A stretch of DNA of 64,000 nucleotides from Armadillidium nasatum (taxonomy: Eukaryota > Arthropoda > Malacostraca > Isopoda > Armadillidiidae). The stretch's first letter is position 1. Each line of letters starts with the position of its first letter. Positions 61,790 to 64,000 of the stretch are shown here, piece by piece. The notes under the pieces are model-generated. The model saw nothing but the letters and a program-made list of their open reading frames with translations. It was not told where the DNA came from and made no database searches. Where the stretch lies: assembly GCA_009176605.1 (NCBI GenBank), contig SEYY01021234.1:37501-101500 (forward strand). The letters are read 5' to 3'. The translations under genes and the position numbers were made by a program.

Positions 61790-61935
61790 CAGTTTTTATA
61801 TATTTATTTCTTTATTTATTTTTTTTTTTACAAAATCATTTGTCATTCGTCGATTAACCCCAAAAAACAAAAAATCATCATTTCGTTTTTGTAGTTAGGC
61901 TGAGTATAAAAAAAAGTTTGGGCCAATGTCTCTAA
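61790..61935. mobile_element. Half copy of the foldback MITE
   Basis: CATTCGTCGATTAACCCC, then CATCATTTCGTTTTTGTAGTT and AGGCTGAG match the left arm of 59735-60120 in order. The second arm is absent; the sequence passes into (TA)n at 61940. Confidence 0.6.
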
Positions 61936-61937
61936 TG

Positions 61938-62053
<116 letters not shown>

Positions 62054-62317
62054 TTCGATCTGGCCCGATACCTCTCTATTTCACACTATAGTGAAAATAT
62101 AAGTTAAAATATGCTGAAATGCATTCTACACATACTTTTCTTCCAAAGAAGAGTAATATAAATATATAATAAAAAAAACAAAATTAAATTAACAAGAATA
62201 ATATTTATGTTGCGAAAACGAAATCAACTGTTTTTAAACTTTCTAATTCTTTCTTTTCTAGCAACATTTGGACGTCTTGTTTTCTACATTTAGAAAAGAA
62301 AATGGAATTAAATGGCG

Positions 62318-63015
<698 letters not shown>

Positions 63016-63017
<2 letters not shown>

Positions 63018-63710
63018 CAACAATCTCCTTGCTTTTCAATGCCTTTGTCTAGCAGTCAACTATTTTCTTGTTCCATTAGATTTTTTTTTTTTTTGTTGTG
63101 CAGCCATCCGTGAACCACTTCCTGCACCTTGTCCATCGGAAACCAACATCCTCAAATAGCATCTTTTAAGTGGTCCAACTAGGTAAAAATCACAAGAAGT
63201 GCGAGATTTTGGTTATCACCTCAAAACAATTTCTGGAATGTTTCAATGGTGTGGATTGCCATTCATTGTCATGCAACAACACTCCTATTGGAAGTAGGCC
63301 TCGCAGTTTGGTGCAAATTGCTGGTTTCAATTTATTGGTTTAACTTATACTCTTGACTGTCAACAGCTTGTTCAGTTCTTATCAGTGGTCGAAGTTGATG
63401 AGGCATATTTCTACCTCTTCATCCAGTCATTTTTGAACTTGTTAATCCACTCATATATTCCTACTCGAAAACACTACCTATGTACTTCATTGAAAGTCTA
63501 TGATGAATTTCAGTCCCTGAAACACCAGGGAACTAACTGATCACTGTTCTTCCTTGGTGCACACTGCTAATGGTGAGACAGTGCTTATGCCATAAAACCA
63601 GCAAGAACACTGCAGTAATCAATCATATCTGAGTCAGGTTAGGAGCACCACTTTTCAGTGTGTAAGCACTCAGTGCAAGACAGCCGACCTGATGAAAGTT
63701 ACAGCAGGTG
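63016..63710 (-). mobile_element. Internally deleted mariner transposase
   Basis: On the minus strand the N-terminal HTH region (CTKEEQ, VSGTEIHHRLSMKYIGSVF, YMSGLTSSK/EWINKF-like) is followed directly by the C-terminal part: LRGLLPIGVLLHDNEWQSTP, FYLVGPLKDAI-like, [12 protein letters not shown] and finally IEKQGD. The central catalytic stretch between them is missing. Several stops. It ends at (TA)n (63015). This gives the mariner family (HTH_48 / DD34D type) rather than Tc1. Confidence 0.75.
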
Positions 63711-64000
63711 TGAAGAATTTTTTACACTATACTTCATATTTTTTCTTTATATCTTCAATAGAGTAGACAAAATGTGAATCACTATTAGACCAGAATTACA
63801 CAATTATAATCTTTTGCTGTAATATATTTCTAAAATTTTATTAGAATATAAGAAAAGAGAAACCATAAAAACTTCACACTGTAAAATGGGGAAAACTTAT
63901 AAAAATTTTAAATAGAAATTCACTATTTTACAATTTATTAGAATCTTTATTGCATATGCACATTTTTTGTCTTCATACTTTCATTAGATTAGAACTTGAA
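63711..64000. other. Unassigned window end
   Basis: AT-rich; no gene or repeat seen. Confidence 0.5.

Overview
The window is animal nuclear DNA: spliced genes with GT-AG introns, very AT-rich, and crowded with simple repeats and transposon debris. Three conserved eukaryotic genes are readable, all on the + strand: PHF5A (13409-15543, 2 exons, 110 aa), ribokinase RBKS (15915-33703, 7 exons, 356 aa as read) and coatomer subunit gamma COPG (38673-58582, 16 coding exons, 871 aa). Exon phases join without conflict in all three. The mixture of CR1/Jockey-like, RTE-like and Penelope-like retroelements with hAT, Tc1/mariner and Tigger DNA transposons, plus extreme (TA)n content, fits an invertebrate, most likely an arthropod and perhaps a crustacean. 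That placement is inference.

Layout. 1-13 kb is intergenic: a LINE 3' end, a possible terminal exon of an upstream gene (420-575), a MITE (1546-1841), a 1.25 kb hAT-like element (2925-4170), a rearranged LINE block in both orientations (5.5-8.35 kb), and a Tc1/mariner relic carrying a 1.9 kb hAT element with a perfect 8-bp target duplication. 13.4-33.7 kb holds PHF5A and RBKS head to tail, 371 bp apart; their introns contain LINE, hAT, Penelope-like and MITE remains and a 0.4 kb (CT)n tract. 33.9-38.6 kb holds a broken Penelope-like element and an unrecognised 69-codon ORF. 38.7-58.6 kb is COPG; its introns hold a second copy of the hAT element (carrying a 488 bp Tigger-like MITE), a Tc1 relic and several LINE ends. 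58.8-64 kb holds an RTE-like LINE fragment, a 0.38 kb foldback palindrome, nested MITEs and an internally deleted mariner.

The dominant feature is 54 long (TA)n tracts, by my reading about 7.3 kb or 11% of the window. They abut splice sites of RBKS and COPG, lie on both sides of several MITEs, and flank three insertions of one LINE family on both sides with different 5' truncation points, which suggests that (TA)n is an insertion target. I found no prokaryotic-type system, CRISPR array or clearly new multi-gene system. The best leads are the (TA)n-associated LINE, the (TA)n splice junctions and the predicted poly-isoleucine tail on ribokinase.

The three host genes work in unrelated processes: pre-mRNA splicing (SF3b), ribose salvage, and COPI vesicle coating. 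Nothing suggests they are functionally linked.
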